A stretch of 64,000 nucleotides of DNA from NCBI GenBank assembly GCA_004558115.1, contig SFDT01000004.1, forward strand, positions 1 through 64,000, read 5' to 3'. Under the pieces are notes generated by a model. That model saw nothing but the letters and a program-made list of their open reading frames with translations, made no database searches and was not told the DNA's origin. Below are positions 51,322 to 60,284 of this stretch, piece by piece; positions within the stretch are counted from its first letter, which is position 1; every line of letters starts with the position of its first letter. This DNA is from Clostridiales bacterium (GTDB lineage: Bacteria; Bacillota; Clostridia; Oscillospirales; Oscillospiraceae). The position numbers were made by a program, and so were the translations under genes.

Positions 51322-52179
51322 TTATTTCCGGTCGGGATAGCGGACCTTGGCCACGGCGGTGCTGTCCTCGCTGTCAAATTCCCGGGCACGGCGGTAGTAG
51401 TCCAGCACGGCTTCGCCCAAAGGCAATGTCATGCCGTCCGCCAGCGACATGGCCAGCTCCAGGTCCTTCCGCATCAGGGACACAGTGAAGCCGGGCGCAT
51501 AATCCCCGGAGCGGATCTTGGGGAAAGCGGCCCGCAGGGCGGCGGAATCGCCGCTGGAGGCGGACACGGCGTCAAAAAAGGCGTCCGGGTCCACACCGTG
51601 GGCCTCCGCCATCCGCCAGGCCTCGCCCACGGCGGTCTTGTTGATGGCGCTCAGGAGGTTATTCAAAGACTTGATGATCTTGCCCTGACCGGGCTTGTCT
51701 CCCACATAGCACAGCTTCCCGGCAATGTCCCCCAGCACCGGCGCCACCCGGTCAAACACATTCCGGTCTCCGGCGCACAGCATGGACATGGTGCCGCTGG
51801 CGGCGCCCTTGACGCCGCCGGACACCGGCGCGTCCAGCAGGGAAACGCCGTGGGAGGCGCAGAGAGCGGCGGCTTTTTCCGCGGCCTCCGCGGAGGCGGA
51901 GGTCATCTCCACCACCACGCTGCCGGCGGGCAGGGCGGATAAGAAGGCATCGTCCAGCAAGCCCAGCAGGGCGTTGTCATTGGGGACGATGGTGAAAACC
52001 AGCTCCGCACCGCGCAGGGCCTCCGCCGGAGAGGCGGCGATGCTTCCGCCCAGCTCCTGGAGCCGCAGGGCGGAGGAGGGATCCCGGTGGACAGCGGTGG
52101 TGACGCTGTGGCCGGCCTTCAGCAGGTTGGCAGCAATGGGAAAGCCCATGTTGCCCAGACCGAAAAATGCGATTTGCAT
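51322..52179 (-). CDS. 3-hydroxyisobutyrate dehydrogenase family oxidoreductase
   Basis: 285 residues. NAD(P)-binding N-terminus IAFFGLGNMGFPIAANLLKAGH and the family substrate motif DAPVSGGVKGAASGTMSML, with catalytic Lys in GKIIKSLNNLLSA. Family members include 3-hydroxyisobutyrate dehydrogenase and tartronate semialdehyde reductase (GarR-like); substrate not determined. The start ATG 52179 follows AAGGAG. It is followed in the same direction by the thioredoxin reductase-like gene. Confidence 0.88.
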   Translation of the reverse strand: MQIAFFGLGNMGFPIAANLLKAGHSVTTAVHRDPSSALRLQELGGSIAASPAEALRGAELVFTIVPNDNALLGLLDDAFLSALPAGSVVVEMTSASAEAAEKAAALCASHGVSLLDAPVSGGVKGAASGTMSMLCAGDRNVFDRVAPVLGDIAGKLCYVGDKPGQGKIIKSLNNLLSAINKTAVGEAWRMAEAHGVDPDAFFDAVSASSGDSAALRAAFPKIRSGDYAPGFTVSLMRKDLELAMSLADGMTLPLGEAVLDYYRRAREFDSEDSTAVAKVRYPDRK

Positions 52180-52233
52180 AGATACATCTCCTTACATTGA
52201 AAAAGGAGGGACCCGGTCCCTCCTTTTTAATTG

Positions 52234-54627
52234 TTAATGAACCGTGGATGCGTATTTTTTGATGACGGAGGCATTCACCAGCTTTTCCACCTGGCCGCCG
52301 TGGCGGACGATGAGAGTGGGCGCCTGCTGGATGCCATACTGGCTCACCAGATCCAAATGCTCGCTGACATCCATGGTGGTATAGGCCAATCCCGCCTTTT
52401 CCAACTCGTGTTTTGCGATCTTGCAGTTGGGGCAGGTTTTGGTGGTGAACAGGAACAGCCCGTCCTCCTGGGCGGCGCCGCTGCCGGTCACGCTGGCGTC
52501 GCCGGTGTCAGCGGCGGTCTGCGCCCGGTCGCAGAGACGGCGGCCCTCCAGCCGGGAGTTTTCCACTTCATACTCCCGGCGGTCCTTGTACTCCTGGACC
52601 TTGCCGTCGTTCCAGTTCTGGACAGGACGGTAATAGCCGGTGATGCGGCTCCACACCTCGCAGGGCTTGCCGCAGGTGGGGCAGGTGGCGTGCTCACCGG
52701 AGATGTAGCCGTGGTCCTGGCAGATGGAGTAGGTGGGGGACATGGTGTAGTAGGGCAGCTTGAAGTTTTCCGCGATCTTCCGCACCAGGTCGGCGGCCGC
52801 CTTCCAGTCCGGCAGTTTCTCGCCCAAAAAGGCGTGGAACACGGTGCCGGAGGTATACAGGGTCTGGAGCTCGTCCTGGATGGACAGGGCCTCGAAAATA
52901 TCCTCCGTGTAGCCCACGGGCAGGTGGGAGGAGTTGGTGTAATACGGCGTGTCGCCGGGGTGCTTGGCGGCGGTGATGATGTCGGGATACTTTTCCACAT
53001 CGTGCTTGGCCAGGCGGTAGGTGGTGGACTCGGCGGGGGTGGCCTCCAGGTTGTACAGGTCGCCGTATTGCTCCTGATAGTCGGAAAGGCGCTCCCGCAT
53101 GTGATTCAGAACGTCCTTGGCAAAGGCCTGGGTCTCCGGATGGGTCAGGTCCTTGCGCAGCCATTTGGCGTTGAGGCCCACCTCGTTCATGCCGATGAGG
53201 CCGATGGTGGAGAAGTGGTTGTCAAAGGTGCCCAGGTAATACTTGGTGTACGGATACAGTCCCGCGTCCATGAGGCGGGTGATGACGGTGCGCTTGGTCT
53301 TGAGGCTGCGGGCGGCGATGTCCATGATGTGGTCCAGCCGCTGGTAGAATTCCTCCGGCGTCTGGGAGAGATACGCGATGCGGGGCAGGTTGATGGTGAC
53401 CACGCCCACAGAGCCGGTGGACTCACCGGAGCCGAAGTATCCGCCGGACTTCTTCCGCAGCTCCCGCAGGTCCAGCCGCAGCCGGCAGCACATGGAGCGC
53501 ACATCGGAGGGCTCCATGTCGGAGTTGATGTAGTTGGAGAAATAGGGGGTGCCGTATTTGGCGGTCATCTCGAACAGGAGACGGTTGTTCTCCGTGTCGC
53601 TCCAGTCGAAATCCTTGGTGATGGAGTAGGTGGGGATGGGGTACTGGAAGCCCCGGCCGTCGGCGTCGCCCTCGGTCATGATCTCGATGAACGCCTTGTT
53701 CACCATGTCCATTTCCTTTTTGCAGTCGCCGTAGGTGAAATCCTGCTCCTTACCGCCCACAATGGCCGGCAGGTTTTCCAGGTCCTTGGGCACGGTCCAG
53801 TCCAGGGTGATGTTGGAGAAGGGGGCCTGCGTGCCCCAGCGGGAGGGGGTGTTCACGCCGAACACGAAGGACTGGATGCACTGCTTGACCTCTTTCTGGG
53901 AAAGGTTGTCCACCTTGACGAAGGGGGCCAGATACGTGTCAAAGGAGCTGAAGGCCTGGGCGCCGGCCCACTCGTTCTGCATGATGCCCAGGAAGTTCAC
54001 CATCTGGTTGCACAGGGTGCTCAGGTGGCTGGCGGGCGTGGAGTTGATCTTGCCGGGGATGCCGAGGCCCTGCTGGATGAGCTGCTTCAAGCTCCAGCCG
54101 GCGCAGTAGCCGGTGAGCATGGAGAGGTCGTGGAGGTGGATGTCGCCGCTTTTGTGGGCGGCGGCGATCTCCGGGTCATAGATCTCGCTGAGCCAGTAGT
54201 TGGCGGTGATGGCGCCGGAGTTGGACAGGATCAGGCCGCCCACGGAATAGGTGACGGTGGAGTTCTCCTTTACCCGCCAATCGTTGATCTGCAAATAGTT
54301 GTCCACCAGGTCCTTGTAATCCAGCACGGTGGATTTCAGATTGCGGACCTTCTCCCGCTGCTTGCGGTATAAAATATAGGCCTTGGCCACATCGGCGTAG
54401 CCGGCCTTACTGAGGACGTTTTCCACGCTGTCCTGGATATCCTCCACCGTGATGAGCCCGTCCTTGATCTTTTTCTGATAGTCGGCAGTGACTTTCAGTG
54501 CCAGCAGGTCGATGATGTCCGGATTGTATTCCATATGGGTGGCCTCGAACGCCTTGGTGATGGCAACGCTGATCTTGGACAGGTTGAAGTCTGTGACGCT
54601 CCCGTCCCGTTTTACCACTTGATACAT
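52234..54627 (-). CDS. nrdD: Anaerobic ribonucleoside-triphosphate reductase with C-terminal glutaredoxin-like domain
   Basis: 797 residues. An ATP-cone begins at residue 1 (YQVVKRDGSVTDFNLSKISVAI), then the glycyl-radical reductase core (about 90-700) with HATCPTCGKPCEVW zinc cysteines and the glycyl-radical region RITGYYRPV. The last 80 residues form a glutaredoxin-like domain (LFLFTTKTCPNCKIAKHELEKAG) that may recycle the active site. It reduces ribonucleotides to deoxyribonucleotides without oxygen, after activation by NrdG. ATG 54627 is chosen over a longer reading. Confidence 0.95.
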   Translation of the reverse strand: MYQVVKRDGSVTDFNLSKISVAITKAFEATHMEYNPDIIDLLALKVTADYQKKIKDGLITVEDIQDSVENVLSKAGYADVAKAYILYRKQREKVRNLKSTVLDYKDLVDNYLQINDWRVKENSTVTYSVGGLILSNSGAITANYWLSEIYDPEIAAAHKSGDIHLHDLSMLTGYCAGWSLKQLIQQGLGIPGKINSTPASHLSTLCNQMVNFLGIMQNEWAGAQAFSSFDTYLAPFVKVDNLSQKEVKQCIQSFVFGVNTPSRWGTQAPFSNITLDWTVPKDLENLPAIVGGKEQDFTYGDCKKEMDMVNKAFIEIMTEGDADGRGFQYPIPTYSITKDFDWSDTENNRLLFEMTAKYGTPYFSNYINSDMEPSDVRSMCCRLRLDLRELRKKSGGYFGSGESTGSVGVVTINLPRIAYLSQTPEEFYQRLDHIMDIAARSLKTKRTVITRLMDAGLYPYTKYYLGTFDNHFSTIGLIGMNEVGLNAKWLRKDLTHPETQAFAKDVLNHMRERLSDYQEQYGDLYNLEATPAESTTYRLAKHDVEKYPDIITAAKHPGDTPYYTNSSHLPVGYTEDIFEALSIQDELQTLYTSGTVFHAFLGEKLPDWKAAADLVRKIAENFKLPYYTMSPTYSICQDHGYISGEHATCPTCGKPCEVWSRITGYYRPVQNWNDGKVQEYKDRREYEVENSRLEGRRLCDRAQTAADTGDASVTGSGAAQEDGLFLFTTKTCPNCKIAKHELEKAGLAYTTMDVSEHLDLVSQYGIQQAPTLIVRHGGQVEKLVNASVIKKYASTVH

Positions 54628-54711
54628 AATGATGACCTGCTTTCTATTTAAAATCAAAGTTGTTACTTATGCTCCGAAAGAAATGGGCGCCGGTGGCGCC
54701 CCGCGACTATC

Positions 54712-54739
54712 ATTGTACCATGCGGTACAAAGAAGTCAA
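54712..54739 (-). promoter_or_regulatory. Promoter of nrdD
   Basis: On the - strand TTGACT (complement of 54734-54739), 16-base spacer, TACAAT (complement of 54712-54717). An inverted repeat TTGTACC-4-GGTACAA overlaps it at 54713-54730. Confidence 0.7.
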
Positions 54740-54749
54740 TTAGATAGAA

Positions 54750-54765
54750 ACACTATATATTGTGT
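54750..54765. promoter_or_regulatory. NrdR box upstream of nrdD
   Basis: ACACTATATATTGTGT matches the known 16-base NrdR box (ACACWATATATWGTGT). It lies about 10 bases upstream of the nrdD -35 box. NrdR represses ribonucleotide reductase genes according to dATP/ATP. Confidence 0.85.
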
Positions 54766-54799
54766 TTTTTTTGTAAAGAATGCCGAACTTGCGCAATAT

Positions 54800-55495
54800 T
54801 TAGTCAATTCCCCGCATCTCCACCCGACTGAAAAAAGGACGGGCAATATCGGCAAAGGCTTGCAGCTCTAAGGCTGTGAAGCCATGCCAGCCCTCTTGGA
54901 TCAAATTTCCGGAATCCGCGAAGTTTTGCAGGAAGTACCGGGGCGCACCATGGAGCCACTGGCCCATGGCCTCCACATCGGCGGCGGTGTGCAGCTCCCG
55001 GACAAAGGTGGTGCGAAACTCATGGTCCACGCCGCTTTTTGCCAGCAGGCGGACGCTCTCCTCCACCGGCGCGGTGTCAAAACCGGGGATGCCGATGGTC
55101 TGCGGATATTTTTCCCGACTGTTTTTGATGTCCATGGCCACATAGTCTGCCAGTCCTGCTTCCAGAATGCCGGCCAGCCGGTCCGGGAAGCAGCCGTTGG
55201 TGTCCAGCTTCACGAAAAAACCCATGTCCCGGACCTTTCGCAGGAAGTCCGCAGCGTCCGGCTGCAGCAGCGGCTCTCCGCCGGAGAGCACTACGCCATC
55301 CAGAAGTCCCCGCCGCCGCTCCAAAAACGCCAGCACCTCCGCCTCCGGCAGTTCCGGCGTTTCGTTCAGGCGCGTCACCAGCAGGGCGTTGTGGCAGAAG
55401 GGGCACCGCAGGTTGCATCCGCCGGTGAACACCGTGGCGGCCAGCTTGCCGGGGTAGTCCACCATGGATAGCTTTTGCAGACCGCAAAGGTACAT
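54800..55495 (-). CDS. nrdG: Anaerobic ribonucleotide reductase-activating protein (radical SAM)
   Basis: 231 residues. The radical SAM cluster is GGCNLRCPFCHN with Cys27, Cys31 and Cys34, plus SGGEPLL. It generates the glycyl radical of NrdD using SAM and reduced ferredoxin or flavodoxin. It lies upstream of nrdD in the same direction, but nrdD has its own promoter. ATG 55495 is preceded by TGGAGATGAG. Confidence 0.9.
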   Translation of the reverse strand: MYLCGLQKLSMVDYPGKLAATVFTGGCNLRCPFCHNALLVTRLNETPELPEAEVLAFLERRRGLLDGVVLSGGEPLLQPDAADFLRKVRDMGFFVKLDTNGCFPDRLAGILEAGLADYVAMDIKNSREKYPQTIGIPGFDTAPVEESVRLLAKSGVDHEFRTTFVRELHTAADVEAMGQWLHGAPRYFLQNFADSGNLIQEGWHGFTALELQAFADIARPFFSRVEMRGID

Positions 55496-55510
55496 GGGCT
55501 CATCTCCAAA

Positions 55511-55526
55511 TCACAAGATATTGTTA
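55511..55526. promoter_or_regulatory. Degenerate NrdR-like box at the nrdG promoter
   Basis: TCACAAGATATTGTTA agrees with the NrdR consensus at about 12 of 16 positions. It lies around the predicted start of the nrdG transcript. Confidence 0.4.
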
Positions 55527-55554
55527 TTATAGCGCGGTAAAACCACAAGAACAA
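55526..55554 (-). promoter_or_regulatory. Promoter of nrdG
   Basis: On the - strand TTGTTC (complement of 55549-55554), 17-base spacer, TATAAT (complement of 55526-55531). Confidence 0.65.
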
Positions 55555-55681
55555 GAGGGAAACGAGAAATAAACAGAGAGGCAGCCCTTTTTGGCGGAGA
55601 CCGGCTGCGCGAAAGGAGCACCTTTTGCAGATTGAACGATTTTTGTTTGGATAAGCTGGAAAAAACAGGAGAAATCATGCA

Positions 55682-55711
55682 TTGCCATTGATCGCGGCTC
55701 TCCCGTATAAT
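55682..55711 (+). promoter_or_regulatory. Promoter of the C39-like lipoprotein gene
   Basis: TTGCCA (55682-55687), 18-base spacer, TATAAT (55706-55711). The leader has small hairpins (CCATG/CATGG and GGGGG/CCCCC) before the ribosome site AAAAGGAG. Confidence 0.6.
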
Positions 55712-55777
55712 ACCATCATTCCATGAGACCATGGAAAATCGGACAGGGGGGGAGGACCCCCGAAAAGGAGATCGACA

Positions 55778-56602
55778 ATGAAAAAAACAGTCACCCTGGC
55801 GCTCACCATTTTGCTGGTGCTTGGACTGATGTCCGCCTGCGCCAATGACACACCGGCTCACAATGCCGAGAACGCGGAAAACACGGATCCTATCACGAAT
55901 GCTGAAAATTTCAGCGATGAGATGAAAATCCCCTACGCCACCGACCTCTCTCCGGAGGACGGCGCGGATTCTGTGGAGCGGACGGGAGACCATGAGAACT
56001 CTCCCTACTTTGCCCATCCGGACGTTTACAATCTGGAATCCACGGACACGCTGACGGTCCTCCACAATTTCAAGACCCAGCAGCAGACCAGCGAATGGGC
56101 CTGCGGCGTCACCTCGGCCCTGATGGTGCTGGAGTGGTACGGCAAGCTGGACGACTGGAACGAGGAGACGCTGGCGGCTTTGCGCCATTCTCTGGACGGC
56201 ACGGAACTGGAGGGCTATCCCGGGACCACGCTGGACCAGGCCATGGATATTTTCGACGGTGTAGGCGGTTTCGATATGGTCACCACTCATGACCGCCCGG
56301 ACGGCATCTGGATGGAGGACATCCAGGGCTGGCTGGCGGAGGGCAAGCCGGTCATGATCTGCTGGAACGACTGGGGCGGACACTGGCAGGTCATCGTGGG
56401 CTACGATACTATGGGCACGGAGGCGGAAAACGACGATGTGTTCCTGGTGGCGGACCCCTATGACACCACTGACCACAATCAGGACGGCTACGGCGTCTAT
56501 CCGGCGGAGCGGCTGATGTACAACTTCACGATGTATGATGCGTTCCCCGAAAGCGAAGGCGGCAGCGATATGCTGTTTATCGTGGCCAGCCCGGCGGAAT
56601 AA
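55778..56602 (+). CDS. Lipoprotein with C39-like papain-fold peptidase domain
   Basis: 274 residues. A signal peptide with lipobox MSAC (Cys21) should anchor it to the membrane. The region from about residue 95 fits a C39-like peptidase: a Gln-rich QQQTSEWACGVTSALMVL with candidate catalytic Cys109, GGHWQVIVGYD with His202 and ADPYD with Asp226. This gives a plausible Cys-His-Asp triad with the oxyanion Gln. C39-like enzymes act as peptidases or transglutaminase relatives; the target is unknown. ATG 55778 follows AAAAGGAG. A terminator follows. Confidence 0.8.
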   Translation: MKKTVTLALTILLVLGLMSACANDTPAHNAENAENTDPITNAENFSDEMKIPYATDLSPEDGADSVERTGDHENSPYFAHPDVYNLESTDTLTVLHNFKTQQQTSEWACGVTSALMVLEWYGKLDDWNEETLAALRHSLDGTELEGYPGTTLDQAMDIFDGVGGFDMVTTHDRPDGIWMEDIQGWLAEGKPVMICWNDWGGHWQVIVGYDTMGTEAENDDVFLVADPYDTTDHNQDGYGVYPAERLMYNFTMYDAFPESEGGSDMLFIVASPAE

Positions 56603-56604
56603 AG

Positions 56605-56642
56605 AAAAAAGAGCAGCCCGGAACACCGGGTTGCTCTTTTTC
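56605..56642. terminator. Bidirectional terminator between convergent genes
   Basis: Stem of about 13 bp (56607-56621 paired with 56624-56640, one G-T-type mismatch) with A and T runs on either side. Confidence 0.75.
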
Positions 56643-56664
56643 TGTATCAATGGATACGGTGATT

Positions 56665-57405
56665 TCAGTTCTGGCGGAAGCGGGCAAGGAAGTCCTTTGT
56701 CTCCTGCCGCTGGGGGTTGCCGAAGACCTCGGCGGGGCTGCCCTGCTCGCAGATGACGCCTTGGTTCATGTACACCACATGGTTGCTGACGTCCCGGGCA
56801 AAGGCCATCTCGTGGGTCACCACCAGCATGGTCATGCCCTCGCGGGCCAGCGTCCGCATGACCGTCAGCACCTCGCCCACCATTTCGGGGTCCAGAGCGG
56901 AGGTGGGCTCGTCGAACAGCAGCACTTCCGGGTCCATGGCCAAGGCGCGGGCAATGGCCACACGCTGCTTCTGGCCGCCGGAGATCTGCCGTGGCTTGGC
57001 GTTGATGTAAGGGGCCATGCCCACCTTTTGCAGGTATTCCATGGCGTGGGCCCGAGCTTCTTCCTTCCCCTTTTTCAGGACCTTGATCTGGCCCACCATG
57101 CAGTTTTCCAGCACGGTCATGTTGTTGAACAGGTTGAAGGACTGGAACACCATGCCCACATGGGAGCGGTAGGCGGCGGCGTTGACCTTGGGGCCGGTGA
57201 TTTCCGTTCCGTGGTACAGGATCTCACCGGAGGAGGGCGTTTCCAGCAGGTTGATGCACCGCAGCAGGGTGGACTTGCCGGAGCCGGAGGCGCCGATGAT
57301 GCTGGTCACGTCGCCCTTTTCCACGGTGAAGTCGATGTCCCGCAGGACCTCGTGGCTGCCGAAGGACTTGGACAGGTGATTGATTTGCAGGATGGTCTCA
57401 GACAT
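56665..57405 (-). CDS. Amino acid ABC transporter ATP-binding protein (lysine-type by context)
   Basis: 246 residues. Walker [11 protein letters not shown]-loop FQSFNLF, signature [16 protein letters not shown], Walker [13 protein letters not shown] and switch His in THEMAFA, typical of GlnQ/HisP-like ATPases. ATG 57405 overlaps the permease stop by 8 bases. It powers uptake by the permease/binding-protein set. The lysine riboswitch in front of the operon points to lysine as the likely substrate. Confidence 0.93.
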   Translation of the reverse strand: MSETILQINHLSKSFGSHEVLRDIDFTVEKGDVTSIIGASGSGKSTLLRCINLLETPSSGEILYHGTEITGPKVNAAAYRSHVGMVFQSFNLFNNMTVLENCMVGQIKVLKKGKEEARAHAMEYLQKVGMAPYINAKPRQISGGQKQRVAIARALAMDPEVLLFDEPTSALDPEMVGEVLTVMRTLAREGMTMLVVTHEMAFARDVSNHVVYMNQGVICEQGSPAEVFGNPQRQETKDFLARFRQN

Positions 57406-58285
57406 GGCCCACACCTCCGTTCGTCTTGTGTTCCAGGCTTCGCTCATCGTAGGGGCTGCCCTGGCCGGGGTAGTTGTACATGCCGGTGGTGTGGGCCAAG
57501 GTGTCGGTGGTGGCCAGGTCATAGCTGTCGGAGCCGTCCATCTTCTTCTCCCACCAGCGCAGCAGCTTGGCACAGACCAGGGTCATGGTCAGGTAGATGA
57601 CCATGGTGATGGTGGCGGACTCAAAGTAGGTGTACAGTGCGCCGGCCACGCCCTTGTGGACGAAGAACAACTCCACCACACTGATGACGGACAGCACGCA
57701 GGTATCCTTAATGTTGATGATCAGGTTGTTGCCGATCTGGGGCATGATGTTTCGCAGGGTCTGGGGCAGGATGACGGACATCATGGTCTGCACGTGGGTC
57801 ATGCCGATGGCCTTGGCGCCCTCGGTCTGGCCGGGGTCCACGGACAGAATGCCGCCCCGGACTGTCTCCGCCATGTAAGCGCCGGTGTTGATGGAGACGA
57901 TGAAAAAGGCGGCGAACATGGTGCCCATGTAGATGTTGAACATCTGGGCCGCACCGTAGTAGATAAACACGGCCTGGATCATCATGGGGGTGCCGCGGAA
58001 GACCTCCACATAGATCCGCAGAAGAGCCTGGAAGAACCGTATCACGAAACGCTTTGCGGGGTTGTCCTTTTTGGAGACGGGGATGGTCTGCACGATGCCC
58101 GCGCCCAAGCCAATGACGCAGCCGATGGCAGTGGAGATGATGGCGATCAGCAGGGTGTTGCCGGCGCCCTCCAGGTAGGAGGGACCGTACTTGCCGATCA
58201 GATAAAGGATACGCTCCCAGAAAGACATGCTGCCCACGGAGGTGCCCACAAGCTGGGTGATGGCGTCTTGGACGGATGCCCACAT
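57398..58285 (-). CDS. Amino acid ABC transporter permease
   Basis: 295 residues. A HisMQ-type permease with about five membrane helices, [18 protein letters not shown] near residue 95 and the EAA loop [23 protein letters not shown]. The C-terminal extension beyond about 255 is hydrophilic. It is probably used as a homodimer because only one permease gene is seen. It lies 87 bases after the binding-protein gene, with a hairpin in the gap. Confidence 0.92.
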   Translation of the reverse strand: MWASVQDAITQLVGTSVGSMSFWERILYLIGKYGPSYLEGAGNTLLIAIISTAIGCVIGLGAGIVQTIPVSKKDNPAKRFVIRFFQALLRIYVEVFRGTPMMIQAVFIYYGAAQMFNIYMGTMFAAFFIVSINTGAYMAETVRGGILSVDPGQTEGAKAIGMTHVQTMMSVILPQTLRNIMPQIGNNLIINIKDTCVLSVISVVELFFVHKGVAGALYTYFESATITMVIYLTMTLVCAKLLRWWEKKMDGSDSYDLATTDTLAHTTGMYNYPGQGSPYDERSLEHKTNGGVGHV

Positions 58286-58319
58286 AGAGGCTCAGCTCCT
58301 TTTCTTAAAATATGGGATG

Positions 58320-58352
58320 ACCGCGAAGGACGGCAGAACCGTCCCCCGCGGT
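58320..58352 (-). other. Intercistronic hairpin between binding protein and permease
   Basis: Two-part stem (58320-58325 with 58347-58352, and 58328-58333 with 58339-58344) without a T tract. Such hairpins often raise expression of the binding protein over the permease. Confidence 0.5.
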
Positions 58353-58372
58353 GAGAGGGTGCGAAATCAAGT

Positions 58373-59236
58373 TTACTCGCTGAGGGGCTGAACGGAGATG
58401 GCCTCGTTCATCATGTTGGTGTAGTCCTCCTCGGTGAGGGTGGCCAGCACGCCGTTGATGGCGTCCAACAGCTCGGTGCTGCCCTTCTGAACGGAGATAC
58501 CGATGTTGATGTCCTCGTCGGAAACCTCAAAGGCACCGTCCGTGCCGGTGAAGTCCAGCAGCTTCAGACCGGGGTTGGCGGCCACGGCGGCCAGACCGGT
58601 GGGCTGGTCGGTGACGATGTAATCCACACGGCCGGAAGTCAGAGCCACGATCATAGCGGGAGCGGACTCCTGACCGGGCAGGATGTTGGCGTCAGGGATC
58701 TGGGGCAGGCAGTTGTCATACCAGATGGTGTTCAGCTGGCTGGTGCAGGTGCCGCCAGCCAGGTCGGCCACGGAGGCGGCATCGGCATAGGCGCCGTCCT
58801 CAGCCACCACGGTGACGATGGTGGCATAATAGTAGGGATCGGAGAAATCAACCATTTCCAGACGGTCGGAGGTAATGGACTGGCCGCAGATGCCGGCGTC
58901 CACGGTGCCGGACTGGATGGCGGGAATGATGGACTCCCAGTCGCTCTTGACGATCTCCAGGTTCCAGCCCAGCTGTTCGCAGATGTACTTGGCCATCATC
59001 ACGTCGTAGCCGTAAGCATAGTCAGAGGAGCCGGAGATGGGCACAGCGCCGTTGGAGTCATCGGACTGGGTCCAGTTATAGGGAGCGTAAGCACACTCCA
59101 TCGCCACCCGCAGAGTGCGGGTCTCGGACGCGGCAGGAGCCTCGCTTTGGGCGGGCGCTGCTTCCTTCTTGGAGCCGCAGGCGGCCAGGGAGAGGGTCAT
59201 GGCCAGGGCCATGAGCAGGGACAAAAACTTCTTCAT
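58373..59236 (-). CDS. Amino acid ABC transporter substrate-binding lipoprotein
   Basis: 287 residues. The signal peptide ends in lipobox SLAAC with Cys20. The mature part is a family 3 solute-binding protein: AMECAYAPYNW, YAYGYDVMMAKYICEQLGW, DAGICGQSITSDRLEMVDFSDPYY and a late GRVDYIVTDQP. It captures an amino acid outside the membrane for the permease and ATPase that follow. ATG 59236 has AAAGGTG upstream. The lysine riboswitch leader makes lysine the best candidate. Confidence 0.93.
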   Translation of the reverse strand: MKKFLSLLMALAMTLSLAACGSKKEAAPAQSEAPAASETRTLRVAMECAYAPYNWTQSDDSNGAVPISGSSDYAYGYDVMMAKYICEQLGWNLEIVKSDWESIIPAIQSGTVDAGICGQSITSDRLEMVDFSDPYYYATIVTVVAEDGAYADAASVADLAGGTCTSQLNTIWYDNCLPQIPDANILPGQESAPAMIVALTSGRVDYIVTDQPTGLAAVAANPGLKLLDFTGTDGAFEVSDEDINIGISVQKGSTELLDAINGVLATLTEEDYTNMMNEAISVQPLSE

Positions 59237-59294
59237 GATATTCACCTTTCTGATCTGTTGTTTTGCGGCGCGTACAGCCCCGCGCCGCCGGGAC

Positions 59295-59323
59295 AAAAAT
59301 TGGACCGCTTTGTCAAGCGGTCC
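59295..59323 (-). terminator. Riboswitch-controlled terminator
   Basis: On the - strand a 9-bp perfect stem (complement of 59315-59323 with 59302-59310), tetraloop-sized loop, then AATTTTT (T tract complement of 59295-59299). It lies between the lysine aptamer and the binding-protein gene. Confidence 0.85.
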
Positions 59324-59392
59324 ATGGAATATACGGAAAAGGGCCCGCAGGGGGCATTCCGAACAGCCATTGATAGCGCTTCACAAAAAACT

Positions 59393-59539
59393 CTGTGACA
59401 GTCCGGCAGATATTTTCTGCCGGCCCAGCATGGAACAGCCAGGCCGCGTTCCCACGCTTCGGCGGTGTTCCCTTTCGCTCCCCGGCGGCTGCCTGTCCTT
59501 GCCGGAGCGGTACTGATGAACCCCGCGCCTCTATCTCAG
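59393..59539 (-). ncRNA. Lysine riboswitch (L box)
   Basis: On the - strand the leader carries the lysine aptamer landmarks in order: GATAGAGGCGC (complement of 59525-59535), TTCATCAGTA (59511-59520), GCCGAAGC (59456-59463) and CTGTCACAG (59393-59401). The closing P1 helix pairs CTGAGATAG (59531-59539) with CTGTCACAG, with one mismatch. A promoter lies upstream and a terminator downstream, so lysine should stop transcription of the amino acid ABC transporter. Confidence 0.85.
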
Positions 59540-59557
59540 CGATTCAATTTTGAGGAC

Positions 59558-59586
59558 ATCCTATCACTCCCGGCGGACACTGTCAA
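59558..59586 (-). promoter_or_regulatory. Promoter of the lysine-riboswitch transporter operon
   Basis: On the - strand TTGACA (complement of 59581-59586), 17-base spacer, TAGGAT (complement of 59558-59563). The start would be near 59551, just before the aptamer. Confidence 0.75.
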
Positions 59587-59725
59587 CCGCATTTCCCGGA
59601 AAAGCGGTAATTTTTGTGGAAATCGCAGAGAAGGTTTCCGGGTAAAGGAGAATCGTTTATGATATAGTAATGATATGGGCTTGGTAAACGATTGACATAA
59701 CAACAAAAAGTGAGGGATGCAAACG

Positions 59726-60250
59726 ATGGAGCTGTTCATTCTGGACTGGATCCAGGCACATCTGCGCTGCGGCTTTCTGGACGCGGTGCTGCCCATCATC
59801 AGCTGGACCGCCAACCACGGCGAGCTCTGGATCTTGCTGGCGCTGGTCCTGGTGCTGCGGAAAAGCAGCCGTCGCCAGGGGTGGACCGTGGCGTTGGCCC
59901 TGGTGCTGGACCTGGTCTGCTGCAATTTGCTTTTAAAGCCCCTCATTGGCCGTGTGCGGCCCTTTGCCGTGAATCCGGCGGTGGAGCTGCTTGTTTCGCC
60001 GCCGCTGGACGCCTCCTTTCCCTCCGGCCACACGGCGGCGTCCTTCGCGGCGGTGTTCGCCCTGCGGGGGAGCGGCAGTCCCCTGTGGAAGCCCGCTCTG
60101 GCGGTGGCGGTCCTGATCGCCTCCTCCCGGCTGTACCTGTATGTCCACTGGCCCAGCGACGTACTGGGCGGGGCGCTGCTGGGAGCGTTCCTGGGCTGGG
60201 CCGCCGCCCGGGCATCGGACCAGGTATCTGCCGGGCTGGAAAAGAAGTGA
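59726..60250 (+). CDS. PAP2 family phosphatase
   Basis: 174 residues with about five membrane segments. The three acid-phosphatase signatures are present: KPLIGRVRP, PSGHTAASFA and SSRLYLYVHWPSDVLGG, with catalytic His residues. It probably dephosphorylates a lipid phosphate such as undecaprenyl diphosphate or phosphatidic acid. The ATG at 59726 is favoured over 59717 because the latter adjoins the GAGGG ribosome site. Confidence 0.88.
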   Translation: MELFILDWIQAHLRCGFLDAVLPIISWTANHGELWILLALVLVLRKSSRRQGWTVALALVLDLVCCNLLLKPLIGRVRPFAVNPAVELLVSPPLDASFPSGHTAASFAAVFALRGSGSPLWKPALAVAVLIASSRLYLYVHWPSDVLGGALLGAFLGWAAARASDQVSAGLEKK

Positions 60251-60252
60251 AA

Positions 60253-60280
60253 CGGCAGGAGGGGGACCCCTCCTGCCGCT
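60253..60280. terminator. Hairpin between convergent genes
   Basis: 12-bp perfect stem (60253-60264, 60267-60278) with only a short T stretch; serves the convergent PAP2 and XRE genes. Confidence 0.55.
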
Positions 60281-60284
60281 TTCG

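Noticed and set aside
52231..54372. 713-codon open frame on the + strand
   Set aside because: Antisense to nrdD, with reverse-frame Val/Gly/Leu-rich composition.
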